Part shown: positions 8,653 through 17,055 of the stretch, piece after piece | Numbering within the stretch: the first letter of the stretch is position 1 | How the letters are laid out: every line of letters starts with the position of its first letter | Assembly (NCBI RefSeq): GCF_007971525.1 | Contig: NZ_CP042437.1 | Coordinates: forward strand, 2,356,001-2,420,000 | DNA: 64,000 nucleotides | DNA from: Mucilaginibacter ginsenosidivorax | GTDB taxonomy: Bacteria; Bacteroidota; Bacteroidia; Sphingobacteriales; Sphingobacteriaceae | Reading direction: 5' to 3' | Made by a program: the position numbers and the translations under genes | The notes under the pieces: model-generated | Told to the model about the DNA's origin: nothing | The model's input: the letters and a program-made list of their open reading frames with translations, nothing else | Databases searched by the model: none

Positions 8653-10185
8653 ATGGCTGCAGGAAAAGAAACCACCAGGCAAAAAATGATCAATATCATG
8701 TACCTGGTTTTATTGGCAATGCTGGCCCTGAATGTATCAGAAACCATATTAGACGCGTTTAAAACCATAAACGACAGCTTAACCGCATCGGCGGCAAATG
8801 TGGGCAATTCGGTACAGCAATTATTCAGCACTTTTGAGCAAACCCGGCTTAAGGAATCGCCCGAACGGGCCAAACCTGTATATGAAAAAGCAAAACAGGC
8901 AAGGGAAGCAACAACAGATCTGGATACTTACATCAGGGACATCAAGGCAGAACTTACAAATCAAAGCAACGGATACGACCTTATAACCGGCGATTTAAAA
9001 CAGCGCGATAATCTTGATATCGGCTTTGATGTAATGATCAACAAAAAGCGGGCTACCGCGCTAAAGCAAAAAATTAATGATACCCGCGAAAGGTTGCTCA
9101 CCTTGCTGGGGCCGCAGGATAGTAAAACGGTATCATTCAACCTTAATGCCGATGACCCGGTAAAACGTGGTCCCAACCACCGCAACTGGGAAGAACTGAA
9201 CTTTGGCGAAGGTGTGCCCTTAACCGCTACGTTCACGATACTATCGCGCATCCAGGCGGATAACAAAAATGCCGAATCGGAAGTGGTGAAAAAGATACTG
9301 GGCAAAATGGACCAGGCCGTAGTGAACCTGGATAAATTTGAGGCTGTTGCCGTGGCGCCAACATCGTACCTGATACAAGGCCAGCCTTACACTGCGCAGG
9401 TTTTTTTAACTGCCTATGATTCACGCTCGACCCCAACCGTACAGGTTGGCGGCAACCCGATATCAGTTAAGGATGGCCGGGGTGTGTACAACGTAAATAC
9501 CAGCCGCGAAGGGGTATTTAACTGGAAAGGCACCATCAGCGTAAAACAAACCGATGGTACCATAAAAACCTATACCACGCCCGAGCAGCGTTATATTGTT
9601 TCAAGGCCATCGGCAGTGGTATCGCCCGATAAGATGAATGTATTTTATATTGGGGTGGATAACCCGGTATCGGTTTCTGTGCCGGGTATCCCCTCAAAAA
9701 ATATCAGGATAGGTATTTCGGGCGGCACGCTCAGCGGTTCCGAAGGGAAATATGTGGCCAGGGTGACTACTCCGGGTACAGTTACCGTTTCGGTATCGGC
9801 AGAAATTGCGCCGGGCAAAGTGCAGGTATTAAGCCATACCCAGTTCAGGGCCAAACGCATTCCAGATCCTGTTGCAAAGTTCTCGGGCCGGTCAGGCGGC
9901 AGCGTACCTACTGTAGCGCTAAAAGCTCAGAACGCTATTTTTGCCATGCTGGATAATTTTGATTTTGATGCCAGGTTCAAAATAACCCGGTTTAGCCTTA
10001 TTATAGCCAATCCGCGCGAAACCGCATCCGTGCAGGTTGGATCGGGCAATACCCTGAATGATTCCATGACGGCATCCCTCAACAGCATTAAGCCAGGCTC
10101 AAGGGTAATTTTTGATAATATTATAGCGGTTGGGCCCGATGGTTCGCCAAGGCAACTGGCGCCGGTGGCACTCACGGCCAATTAA
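8653..10185 (+). CDS. gldM: Type IX secretion motor/rotor protein GldM
   Basis: This is a 510-residue protein with one N-terminal transmembrane helix (about residues 13-35) and conserved Arg9 just before it, as in known GldM. A helical region (about 40-200) is followed by several periplasmic Ig-like domains, e.g. SAVVSPDKMNVFYIGVDNP and DFDARFKITRFSLII. GldM sits as a dimer in the GldL ring and reaches through the periplasm to GldK/GldN. It is the last gene of this cluster and a strong inverted repeat terminator follows 5 bases after its stop. Length matches the family. Confidence 0.93.
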   Translation: MAAGKETTRQKMINIMYLVLLAMLALNVSETILDAFKTINDSLTASAANVGNSVQQLFSTFEQTRLKESPERAKPVYEKAKQAREATTDLDTYIRDIKAELTNQSNGYDLITGDLKQRDNLDIGFDVMINKKRATALKQKINDTRERLLTLLGPQDSKTVSFNLNADDPVKRGPNHRNWEELNFGEGVPLTATFTILSRIQADNKNAESEVVKKILGKMDQAVVNLDKFEAVAVAPTSYLIQGQPYTAQVFLTAYDSRSTPTVQVGGNPISVKDGRGVYNVNTSREGVFNWKGTISVKQTDGTIKTYTTPEQRYIVSRPSAVVSPDKMNVFYIGVDNPVSVSVPGIPSKNIRIGISGGTLSGSEGKYVARVTTPGTVTVSVSAEIAPGKVQVLSHTQFRAKRIPDPVAKFSGRSGGSVPTVALKAQNAIFAMLDNFDFDARFKITRFSLIIANPRETASVQVGSGNTLNDSMTASLNSIKPGSRVIFDNIIAVGPDGSPRQLAPVALTAN

Positions 10186-10190
10186 TATTG

Positions 10191-10235
10191 ATATTGACTA
10201 CCCATACCATGGGATCGGCATTGGGTAGTCAATAT
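10191..10235. terminator. Bidirectional terminator between gldM and the GNAT gene
   Basis: Perfect 14-base arms: ATATTGACTACCCA at 10191-10204 and its complement at 10222-10235, with a 17-base loop. The right arm overlaps the 3' end of the convergent acetyltransferase gene. Confidence 0.8.
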
Positions 10236-10753
10236 TTGTTGTTAAGTTCCAGGTCATACCGCCTTTCGGTAAGCTCTTTGTCAAACCCGTTAGATACCTT
10301 TTCTTCGGTTAGCCGGAAGCCATACCGTGTATACAACGAGATGGCGGCATGCTGCTCGTTGGTTGTCCATAAGTATGATTTGTTTATCTGCGATTCATGC
10401 ATATATTTTATAAACCTGTCCATCAGTTTTTTGCCCAGGCCAAGCCCCCGGTATTCGGGCCTGAAAATAAAATAGCGTAGTTGTATACTATCACCGCGGT
10501 TAACACCAACCAGCACACCTATCATTTGCTGCCGGTGTTCGCAAATCCATACCCTGTCTTTCCCGGCGTTGTATTGACTGGCAAAATCGGCCAGGCCTTG
10601 TAATACATAACGCTCAAAGTTAAGTCCGTAACCGCACTCCCGCGCATAAATATCCCCATGCAGGTACGCTATGTAGCCCAGGTCGCCGGGTTGTAATACT
10701 GTCCGTATGGCAATATCGCCGATGTTTAACGTTGCGCTTTTTTCGTTATTCAT
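10229..10753 (-). CDS. GNAT-family N-acetyltransferase
   Basis: This is a 174-residue protein with the GNAT acetyl-CoA binding motif (FRPEYRGLGLGKKLMDRF, the R/Q-x-x-G-x-G/A loop) at about residues 97-114 and a C-terminal SLYTRYGFRLTEE motif. N-terminal IRTVLQPGDLGYIAYLHG is common in GNAT domains found beside or fused to MarR regulators. It starts 3 bases after the MarR stop, so the two genes form one operon. The acceptor substrate is unknown. Confidence 0.85.
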   Translation of the reverse strand: MNNEKSATLNIGDIAIRTVLQPGDLGYIAYLHGDIYARECGYGLNFERYVLQGLADFASQYNAGKDRVWICEHRQQMIGVLVGVNRGDSIQLRYFIFRPEYRGLGLGKKLMDRFIKYMHESQINKSYLWTTNEQHAAISLYTRYGFRLTEEKVSNGFDKELTERRYDLELNNKY

Positions 10754-10756
10754 TGT

Positions 10757-11185
10757 TTATCTTAAAATATTCATGATCTGTTGCATATGCGCTACCAGTT
10801 CCAGCTGCCTGGCGGCAGGCAAATCTTTTATCACCTGGTTAATTTGCTTATCTGATGCCTGGTTAAGTTTTTCAAATTCGGCCATTCCTTTATCTGTAAG
10901 CGAAAGCACCGTCGCCCTTGCATCATGTTCTGAAGGTTTCCGGGCTACCAGTTTATCCTTTTCCAATTTCTTCAATAGCCGGCTTAAATAGCTTTTGTCT
11001 ATATACATGGCCGAGATTATTTGCGAGGCCTGCATACTTTTAGCCGCGTGAAGCTCATATAAGATACGGGCCTCGGCCAGCGAGTAATCACTTTGCAGCA
11101 GGTGTTTATCCAGCAAGCCTATAATATCTGTATAAAAACGACTAAATGCCCGAATTTGCTGAACCGGCGACGACTTTGTTTCCAT
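10757..11185 (-). CDS. MarR-family transcriptional regulator
   Basis: This is a 142-residue winged-helix protein. The DNA-binding helix-turn-helix lies around MQASQIISAMYIDKSYLSRL, followed by KKLEKDKLVARKPSEHDARA, the typical wing, and the C-terminal dimerisation helices. It is first in an operon with the acetyltransferase gene and lies divergent from the FAD oxidase gene; a 37-bp perfect palindrome lies 29 bases upstream of its start. It probably represses its own operon and perhaps the oxidase gene; the ligand is unknown. Confidence 0.9.
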   Translation of the reverse strand: METKSSPVQQIRAFSRFYTDIIGLLDKHLLQSDYSLAEARILYELHAAKSMQASQIISAMYIDKSYLSRLLKKLEKDKLVARKPSEHDARATVLSLTDKGMAEFEKLNQASDKQINQVIKDLPAARQLELVAHMQQIMNILR

Positions 11186-11213
11186 TTAAATAAGGCTAAT
11201 ACAAAAGCTAAGT

Positions 11214-11250
11214 TCACAAATATAGTTGACTTTGTCAACTATATTTGTGA
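11214..11250. promoter_or_regulatory. Perfect 37-bp palindrome, candidate MarR operator
   Basis: Arms of 17 bases at 11214-11230 and 11234-11250 are exact complements around TTT; the core is ATAGTTGAC-TTT-GTCAACTAT. MarR dimers bind palindromes, usually shorter, and this one lies 29 bases upstream of the marR start and 54 bases before the divergent oxidase start. Lack of a T-run and position 5' of both genes argue against a terminator. Confidence 0.8.
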
Positions 11251-11304
11251 TTAATTTTAATTTTTTATCGCAATTAAAACCTACCTTGTATCAACCAATT
11301 AGTT

Positions 11305-12645
11305 ATGAAAAGAAAAACTTTTATCCGTTTAGGCGGCACACTTATGGCTACACCTTTTTTATCTCCTGTTATCAGCCTGGCCGGCCAGGCCCCTTTGCAA
11401 AACTGGGCTGGTAACCTTACTTACAGCACGGCTAATGTGCAGTACCCGGCTACAGTGGCCGAGGTACAGCAGCTCATAAAAAAACACAGCAAGCTAAAGG
11501 CCCTGGGTACCAGGCACTGCTTTAACCGCATTGCCGATAGTAAGGACGACCTGCTATCAACCAAAGAACTCAATAAAGTAATCTCTATCGATAAAAAAGC
11601 CATGACCGTTACTGTTGAAGGCGGCATAAAATATGGCGAACTGGCCCCTTACCTGCATAAAGAAGGTTTTGCTTTACATAACCTGGCATCGCTGCCTCAT
11701 ATTTCTGTTGCGGGCTCCATCACCACGGCTACGCATGGCAGCGGTGTAAAAAACGGTAACCTGGCCAGTGCCGTAACAGCATTGGAGGTTGTTGTTGCCG
11801 ATGGCAGTATAGTCCATTTTTCAAAAGCTGCCGACCCGGAAAAGTTCAACGCGGTAGTTGTTGGACTGGGTGCCATAGGTGTAATTACCAAAGTTACCCT
11901 GGCCATCGAGCCCACTTACATGATGCGCCAGCGTGTTTTTTTAAAATTGCCTATGGTACAGATTAAGCGGCATTTTGAAGCAATAGTATCTGCCGGTTAC
12001 AGTGTAAGCCTGTTTACCGATTGGCAAAATGATTATGTAAACGAGGTTTGGATAAAAAGCCGCATGACCGAAAAAGACCATGACGGCCCCGAATTTTATG
12101 GTGCCAGGGCCGCCACCAAAAATTTGCACCCCATTTATGACCACCCCGCCGAAAGCTGCACCGACCAATTAGGTGTACCCGGGCCATGGTACGAGCGTTT
12201 GCCGCATTTTAAAATGGGCTTTACCCCAAGCAGCGGTAAAGAACTACAGGCAGAATACTTTGTGCCGATAAAACATGCCGTAGAAGCCATTGAAGCTGTT
12301 GCTAAATTGGGTAAACAAATTGGCCCGCATTTATTTATAACCGAGATCCGTACTATAGCCGCCGATAATCTTTGGATGAGCCCCTGCCATAATCAAACGT
12401 CGGTAACCATTCACTTTACCTGGAAACCCGAAACCGAGGCTGTTACCAAGCTACTCCCCGTCATTGAAAAGGCCCTTGCCCCTTTTAATGCCCGGCCACA
12501 TTGGGGTAAAGTGTTTACCCTCGATCCGAAAGTGCTGGCCTCGCGGTATGAAAAAATAGCCGATTTTAAAAAGGTGGTGGCCGAATATGACCCGCATGGC
12601 AAATTCAGGAACGCGTTTCTGGAACATAATATTTATGGGGGATAG
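11305..12645 (+). CDS. FAD-binding sugar-lactone/alditol oxidase family protein, exported
   Basis: This is a 446-residue VAO-type flavoprotein. The FAD domain carries LKALGTRHCFNRIADS and the motif SITTATHGSG with His144, the usual site for covalent flavin attachment in aldonolactone and alditol oxidases. The C-terminal D-arabinono-lactone-oxidase domain includes SVTIHFTWKP, RPHWGKVF and DPHGKFRNAFLE. The N-terminus KRKTFIRLGG...LAGQ resembles a Tat-like or Sec signal with RK in place of RR. It probably oxidises a polyol or sugar lactone with O2. It is divergent from marR across the palindrome and may be under its control. Confidence 0.83.
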   Translation: MKRKTFIRLGGTLMATPFLSPVISLAGQAPLQNWAGNLTYSTANVQYPATVAEVQQLIKKHSKLKALGTRHCFNRIADSKDDLLSTKELNKVISIDKKAMTVTVEGGIKYGELAPYLHKEGFALHNLASLPHISVAGSITTATHGSGVKNGNLASAVTALEVVVADGSIVHFSKAADPEKFNAVVVGLGAIGVITKVTLAIEPTYMMRQRVFLKLPMVQIKRHFEAIVSAGYSVSLFTDWQNDYVNEVWIKSRMTEKDHDGPEFYGARAATKNLHPIYDHPAESCTDQLGVPGPWYERLPHFKMGFTPSSGKELQAEYFVPIKHAVEAIEAVAKLGKQIGPHLFITEIRTIAADNLWMSPCHNQTSVTIHFTWKPETEAVTKLLPVIEKALAPFNARPHWGKVFTLDPKVLASRYEKIADFKKVVAEYDPHGKFRNAFLEHNIYGG

Positions 12646-12717
12646 CAGCCAGGTGGGAAGAATAGTGTTTTAAATATTTTAATATTTATCTTATCTTTCT
12701 GGCTGTAAAGCCTTGTC

Positions 12718-15612
12718 ATGTCCCGTTTGCGCTATTTGCTGCTATTTATCCTTATTGCTACCGTTTACAAAGCTCATGCTCAGCAGGATATGGACCTGCA
12801 TCTAAGTGACACCTTTTTGGCAGGCAAAAATATACTTAAAGTAAAACGGGATTTTCATGACCCATATTTGTGGGTGCTTGCAAAAAACAATGAAGTTTAC
12901 AGAATTAACAGCGTCACTAAACAAGTAGATGATTATTCGGATAAGTTCACGACATATAGCAATTTTCGATTTACCGACATCGCGGGTGTTAACAAGGATT
13001 TGGTATTTGTTGCCACCAATGCCGATGTTTTACTGGAATATAAAAATAATGCGTTAAAAAAAATAGGCAATCCAGAGGGGGTGCCAGGCGTAATCACATC
13101 AATAGGCGCAGATTATACAGGCACTTACGTTACCGATAATACGCAAGGTTTGGCAGCACGCCCTACCGCCAATTCAATTATCATTGGCACTGATAAAGGT
13201 ATGTGCCACTATGATTATGACAATGATGTGATGTTAGCAGGGTCGTCTAAAGTGTCGGCCAAGGTATTCGATGCTACCTACCGCACGGAAATGTTCAGCG
13301 ATCTGGAATATGGACCATGGTATACCGGACAGGATTACCAATATGATGTAATTGAACTTACCCAATGGACAATATACGGTGGCTGGCTATATTATAAATA
13401 TCAGGATTTTGCAAATAGCATTAATACCGCATGTTATACCTACGGCTGGATTGATGACATGAACACCGCAAATGCAGGCGCATATTTTATCCAAATTTGG
13501 GGAACCGAGGACGGCATATTTCAGAACAACCGAAACTACTCCTATACTTTAGATTGGCCGCACAAACAATACCTTAAAGGAATTAATGTTAACAAGGTAA
13601 CTTCCATTTTAGGACTGGTTGGGTTTGGCTATATTAACCAGAAGGCAATAAGTAAAGAAAACGTATTGGCCGGCACAGATAATGGCCTGTATTTTACCAA
13701 TTCGGGTTATAAAAACAATATAAATGGACTGATGGGAAATTATACCTTTTTCCACTATGACCCATTAGGCAATAAAAAGATTAATGACATTTGCGTTAAC
13801 GCTACATCGTATACCACACCTGTTTGTGAAGATGGCGTTTGGGTGGCCGCTATTGACGGACTTTATCTTTTAAAGCCCGATTTTGGAGCTTACGTTGATA
13901 AAAAGCAGCCATTACAAGCTATACAATTTGAAGGAAATGGACCCGAGGTTACCAAAATAGAACTTTGCGCCAATGTTAGTGTTAACGCCTATTTAAGCTC
14001 TTATGTTTATAGCGATAACATTCAACAGTGGTATAAGGATGGCAAAGAAATGGCTAACCAAAGCGGTGCCTCGCTTGCAATTAAGGAGGCTGGCGAATAT
14101 TATTTGGTGATGTATGATCCTTGCTCTGAGGTGCATTTCGAATCCAATCACCTTAAGGTAACCCAGGTAGCCGCCCCCGTATTTACCTTCAACTATCCCG
14201 ATGTATTAAACTACTGCGCCGGCTCATCGGCTTCATTAAAAACCGACGACAAACCCAATTACCAGTACCGCTGGTATAAGGATGGAATACTAAACGGCAA
14301 TACATCACCCCAGCTTGATAATATTACCGAAACCGGCAAGTACAAAGTAGAAGTAAGCGCCTGTGCAGGTAATTGGGTAGCATCAAAAGAGGTACAGGTA
14401 AACTTTATTGCTATCCCAACGCCGGTTTTAACCACCGATAAAGCAAGCTACTGCGATGGCGACCAGGCTACACTATCGGCCAAAGTACCTATTGATGCCT
14501 CGGCTATTTTGAATTGGGCAAATTACCAATATGCCTGGTATAAAGATGGCAGCCCCATAAACGGCAGTGCTGCATCAATAAAGGTGAGCCAGCCGGGCAA
14601 ATACAAAGTGGTGGTAAGCGGTTGTTCCGGCTCAGTTTCGTCGGCCGAGTTGCAGGTCGATTTCATTAAACTACCAAAACCTGTTATCACCGCAGGCAAA
14701 CCGGCATATTGCATTGGCGATATAGCCCAATTAACCGCAAATGTTAATATAGACCCGTTTACCACAGTAAACTGGCTCAGGGACGGAAATATACTACCTG
14801 ACGAACAGGACAAAGCGAGCATAACAACCAATATAGGCGGCAATTATACGGTAACCGTTGTAAATGCAGGTTCCTGCAATATCGCGTCGGCTGCATATAA
14901 TTTAGGATTTACCGCGCCGCCCACTGTCAGTATTCAACAAATTATAAATACCACCTTATGCGATGGCCAAACGGTTGACCTTAAAGCAAGCTATACCAGC
15001 GGCAACATCAGCTGGAGTACCGGCGCTACATCCGACAAAATAAGCATCCAACATTCGGGCACATTCAAGGCTACGGTTACAACAACGGCGGGTTGTGCGG
15101 TTGATGAATCTGCTACGGTTCAGTATTTTCCAAACCCAACATTAAACATGCCGTCGGCTACGCTTTGCCAGTATACCAATGAAAGTATTATACTTACAGC
15201 CCCCGCAGGTTTTGCTAAATACGAGTGGAACGGGCAGCCCGGCACCAATACCTTTACAACCAATAAATTAGGTACAGTTGATTTAACGGTAACCGATAAT
15301 AATGGGTGCCAGGCATCACAAACCATTGCCATAAACAGCCATTGCGATGATATACATATACCAAATGCATTTAGCCCCAACGGCGATGGCCATAACGATA
15401 CCTGGGTAATAGCCGGCCTGGAGGGCGACCCAACCACAACGGTGAGGGTTTATAACCGCCTGGGCAGTATGGTATTTCAATCGCAAGGTTATGCCACGCC
15501 CTGGAATGGTACTTATAACGGCAGTAAATTACCCGCTTCGGTATACTATTACGTCATCAGCACAAAAGGAACAAAACAGGTGCTTAGTGGTTCAGTAACT
15601 ATATTTAATTAG
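12718..15612 (+). CDS. Large secreted protein with Ig-like repeats and type B type IX sorting domain
   Basis: This is a 964-residue protein. It has a signal peptide (LRYLLLFILIATVYKAHAQ), a region of propeller-like repeats to about residue 400 (e.g. IIIGTDKGMCHYDYDND, NVLAGTDNGLYFTNSGY), three or more Ig-like/PKD-like repeats with YQYRWYKDGILNG and YQYAWYKDGSPING, and a C-terminal domain starting IPNAFSPNGDGHNDTW. That last domain is the gliding-motility-associated (CHU_C, type B) sorting domain recognised by the type IX system. The protein is thus a probable cargo of the machinery encoded at 4.7-10.2 kb. Its ligand is unknown. Confidence 0.85.
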   Translation: MSRLRYLLLFILIATVYKAHAQQDMDLHLSDTFLAGKNILKVKRDFHDPYLWVLAKNNEVYRINSVTKQVDDYSDKFTTYSNFRFTDIAGVNKDLVFVATNADVLLEYKNNALKKIGNPEGVPGVITSIGADYTGTYVTDNTQGLAARPTANSIIIGTDKGMCHYDYDNDVMLAGSSKVSAKVFDATYRTEMFSDLEYGPWYTGQDYQYDVIELTQWTIYGGWLYYKYQDFANSINTACYTYGWIDDMNTANAGAYFIQIWGTEDGIFQNNRNYSYTLDWPHKQYLKGINVNKVTSILGLVGFGYINQKAISKENVLAGTDNGLYFTNSGYKNNINGLMGNYTFFHYDPLGNKKINDICVNATSYTTPVCEDGVWVAAIDGLYLLKPDFGAYVDKKQPLQAIQFEGNGPEVTKIELCANVSVNAYLSSYVYSDNIQQWYKDGKEMANQSGASLAIKEAGEYYLVMYDPCSEVHFESNHLKVTQVAAPVFTFNYPDVLNYCAGSSASLKTDDKPNYQYRWYKDGILNGNTSPQLDNITETGKYKVEVSACAGNWVASKEVQVNFIAIPTPVLTTDKASYCDGDQATLSAKVPIDASAILNWANYQYAWYKDGSPINGSAASIKVSQPGKYKVVVSGCSGSVSSAELQVDFIKLPKPVITAGKPAYCIGDIAQLTANVNIDPFTTVNWLRDGNILPDEQDKASITTNIGGNYTVTVVNAGSCNIASAAYNLGFTAPPTVSIQQIINTTLCDGQTVDLKASYTSGNISWSTGATSDKISIQHSGTFKATVTTTAGCAVDESATVQYFPNPTLNMPSATLCQYTNESIILTAPAGFAKYEWNGQPGTNTFTTNKLGTVDLTVTDNNGCQASQTIAINSHCDDIHIPNAFSPNGDGHNDTWVIAGLEGDPTTTVRVYNRLGSMVFQSQGYATPWNGTYNGSKLPASVYYYVISTKGTKQVLSGSVTIFN

Positions 15613-15721
15613 GAAATATTAAATCATCGGGTAAGTTATTATAATAATTGCCAGGCAATATTTTTTATTCCATATAAAATTGCTGTAGATTTATGTAATC
15701 TATAAACCCAATTTAAAGTCT

Positions 15722-16774
15722 ATGAAAATCCTTACTGAACCTATCGGGAGTATTCCGAGGTCGCCTGAGCTTGTAACGGCAGTTACCACACAAGCCAATG
15801 CCGATGAGCTAAATAAACTTTATGCCGATGCAATTGCCGACACCTTAAAGGAGTTTGAAGAAACCGGTTCGCCCGTTATTACCGATGGTGAGCAAACCAA
15901 ATCAAGCTTTGTTACTTATCCACTGGAGGGCTTAACCAACCTGGCATCGGAAGGCATGACCATCAATTTTGAGGATGGCCACTCGCGGCAGTTGCCTTTG
16001 CTTACCAAAGGGCCTTTCAGGTACGGCAATTATGCATCAAAATATCTTGCCGCAGCTCAAAAACTAACCACCCTGCCCGTTAAACAAGCCATCATATCGG
16101 CATCGGCCCTTAGCTTAATTTACCCGCCGGATGGCATTAACGGCTATCCGCAAGCTGAATTTATTGCCGACCTGCTGAATGAATGCGAAAAAGATATCAG
16201 GCTTTGCCTGGAACAGGGTGCATATAAAGTACAGATGGATTTTACCGAAGGGCGGCTATCGTTAAAACTCGATCCATCCGGCGGTGTATTGAAACACTTC
16301 ATTGGCCTTAACAACCAGGTTTTTGACCGCTTTACGCCCGAAGAACAGCAAAAACTGGGCGTACACGTTTGCCCTGGCGGCGACCACGACTCGACACATA
16401 GCGCGGATATTGACTATGCAGATTTTTTACCCGATTTGTTCGAACTGCATGTAGGCAGCTTTTATTTGCAGCTGGCCAGCGAACCCGACAGGGCAAAAGT
16501 TTTGAAGGTTATTAAACAATATCTAAAGCCCAATCAGCAAGTATTTATTGGCGTAATAGATGTACTCAACCCCATAATAGAAACCGCAGAAGAAGTGCGC
16601 GACAGAATACTTGAAGCGGCAGCCTTTATCAACACCAACCAGTTGGGCACCACCGACGATTGCGGCTTCTCGCCATTTTGCGACGATGTATCCACAACGC
16701 GCGAAACTGCTTTTGCTAAAATAAAAGCCAGGATTGAGGGAACGAAATTAGCCGGGGAGCAATTGTCGGCATAA
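15722..16774 (+). CDS. Cobalamin-independent methionine synthase C-terminal-domain family protein
   Basis: This is a 350-residue stand-alone version of the MetE C-terminal barrel. The likely zinc ligands are present: H215 and C217 (VHVCPGGD) and C314 (TTDDCGFSPF). The start EPIGSIPRS and QANADELNKLYADAIADT are typical of short MetE-like proteins found in many bacteria, which transfer methyl groups to homocysteine or another thiol. Full MetE is about 750 residues with a second barrel, missing here, so the methyl donor may differ. A terminator follows. No neighbour hints at the substrate. Confidence 0.85.
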   Translation: MKILTEPIGSIPRSPELVTAVTTQANADELNKLYADAIADTLKEFEETGSPVITDGEQTKSSFVTYPLEGLTNLASEGMTINFEDGHSRQLPLLTKGPFRYGNYASKYLAAAQKLTTLPVKQAIISASALSLIYPPDGINGYPQAEFIADLLNECEKDIRLCLEQGAYKVQMDFTEGRLSLKLDPSGGVLKHFIGLNNQVFDRFTPEEQQKLGVHVCPGGDHDSTHSADIDYADFLPDLFELHVGSFYLQLASEPDRAKVLKVIKQYLKPNQQVFIGVIDVLNPIIETAEEVRDRILEAAAFINTNQLGTTDDCGFSPFCDDVSTTRETAFAKIKARIEGTKLAGEQLSA

Positions 16775-16802
16775 AAAAATCCTGTATTATAATTAAAATT
16801 TT

Positions 16803-16833
16803 AAGCCTTTCGGAACACCGGGAGGCTTTTTAT
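16803..16833 (+). terminator. Rho-independent terminator after MetE-like gene
   Basis: AAGCCTTTCG at 16803-16812 pairs with CGGGAGGCTT at 16819-16828 (two G-T pairs), a 6-base loop, then TTTTTAT. Confidence 0.8.
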
Positions 16834-17055
16834 ATAAGGACGTAAAATGCTACCAGGATATTGGTACACAAATCTGTTAACTTTTTTCCTGTCAATTAAA
16901 TATTTCTTTAAAAAGCAGTACAGCATTTTTTTCAAATATTCTCAAACCGGGTAAGGTGTAAATTACGTATAACATAGTAATTTAGGCTTACTGCAAAGGT
17001 AAATGAAAGCATAATTTACTTATCATTGTAATTTGCCAGATATCCCACGTTTTAA

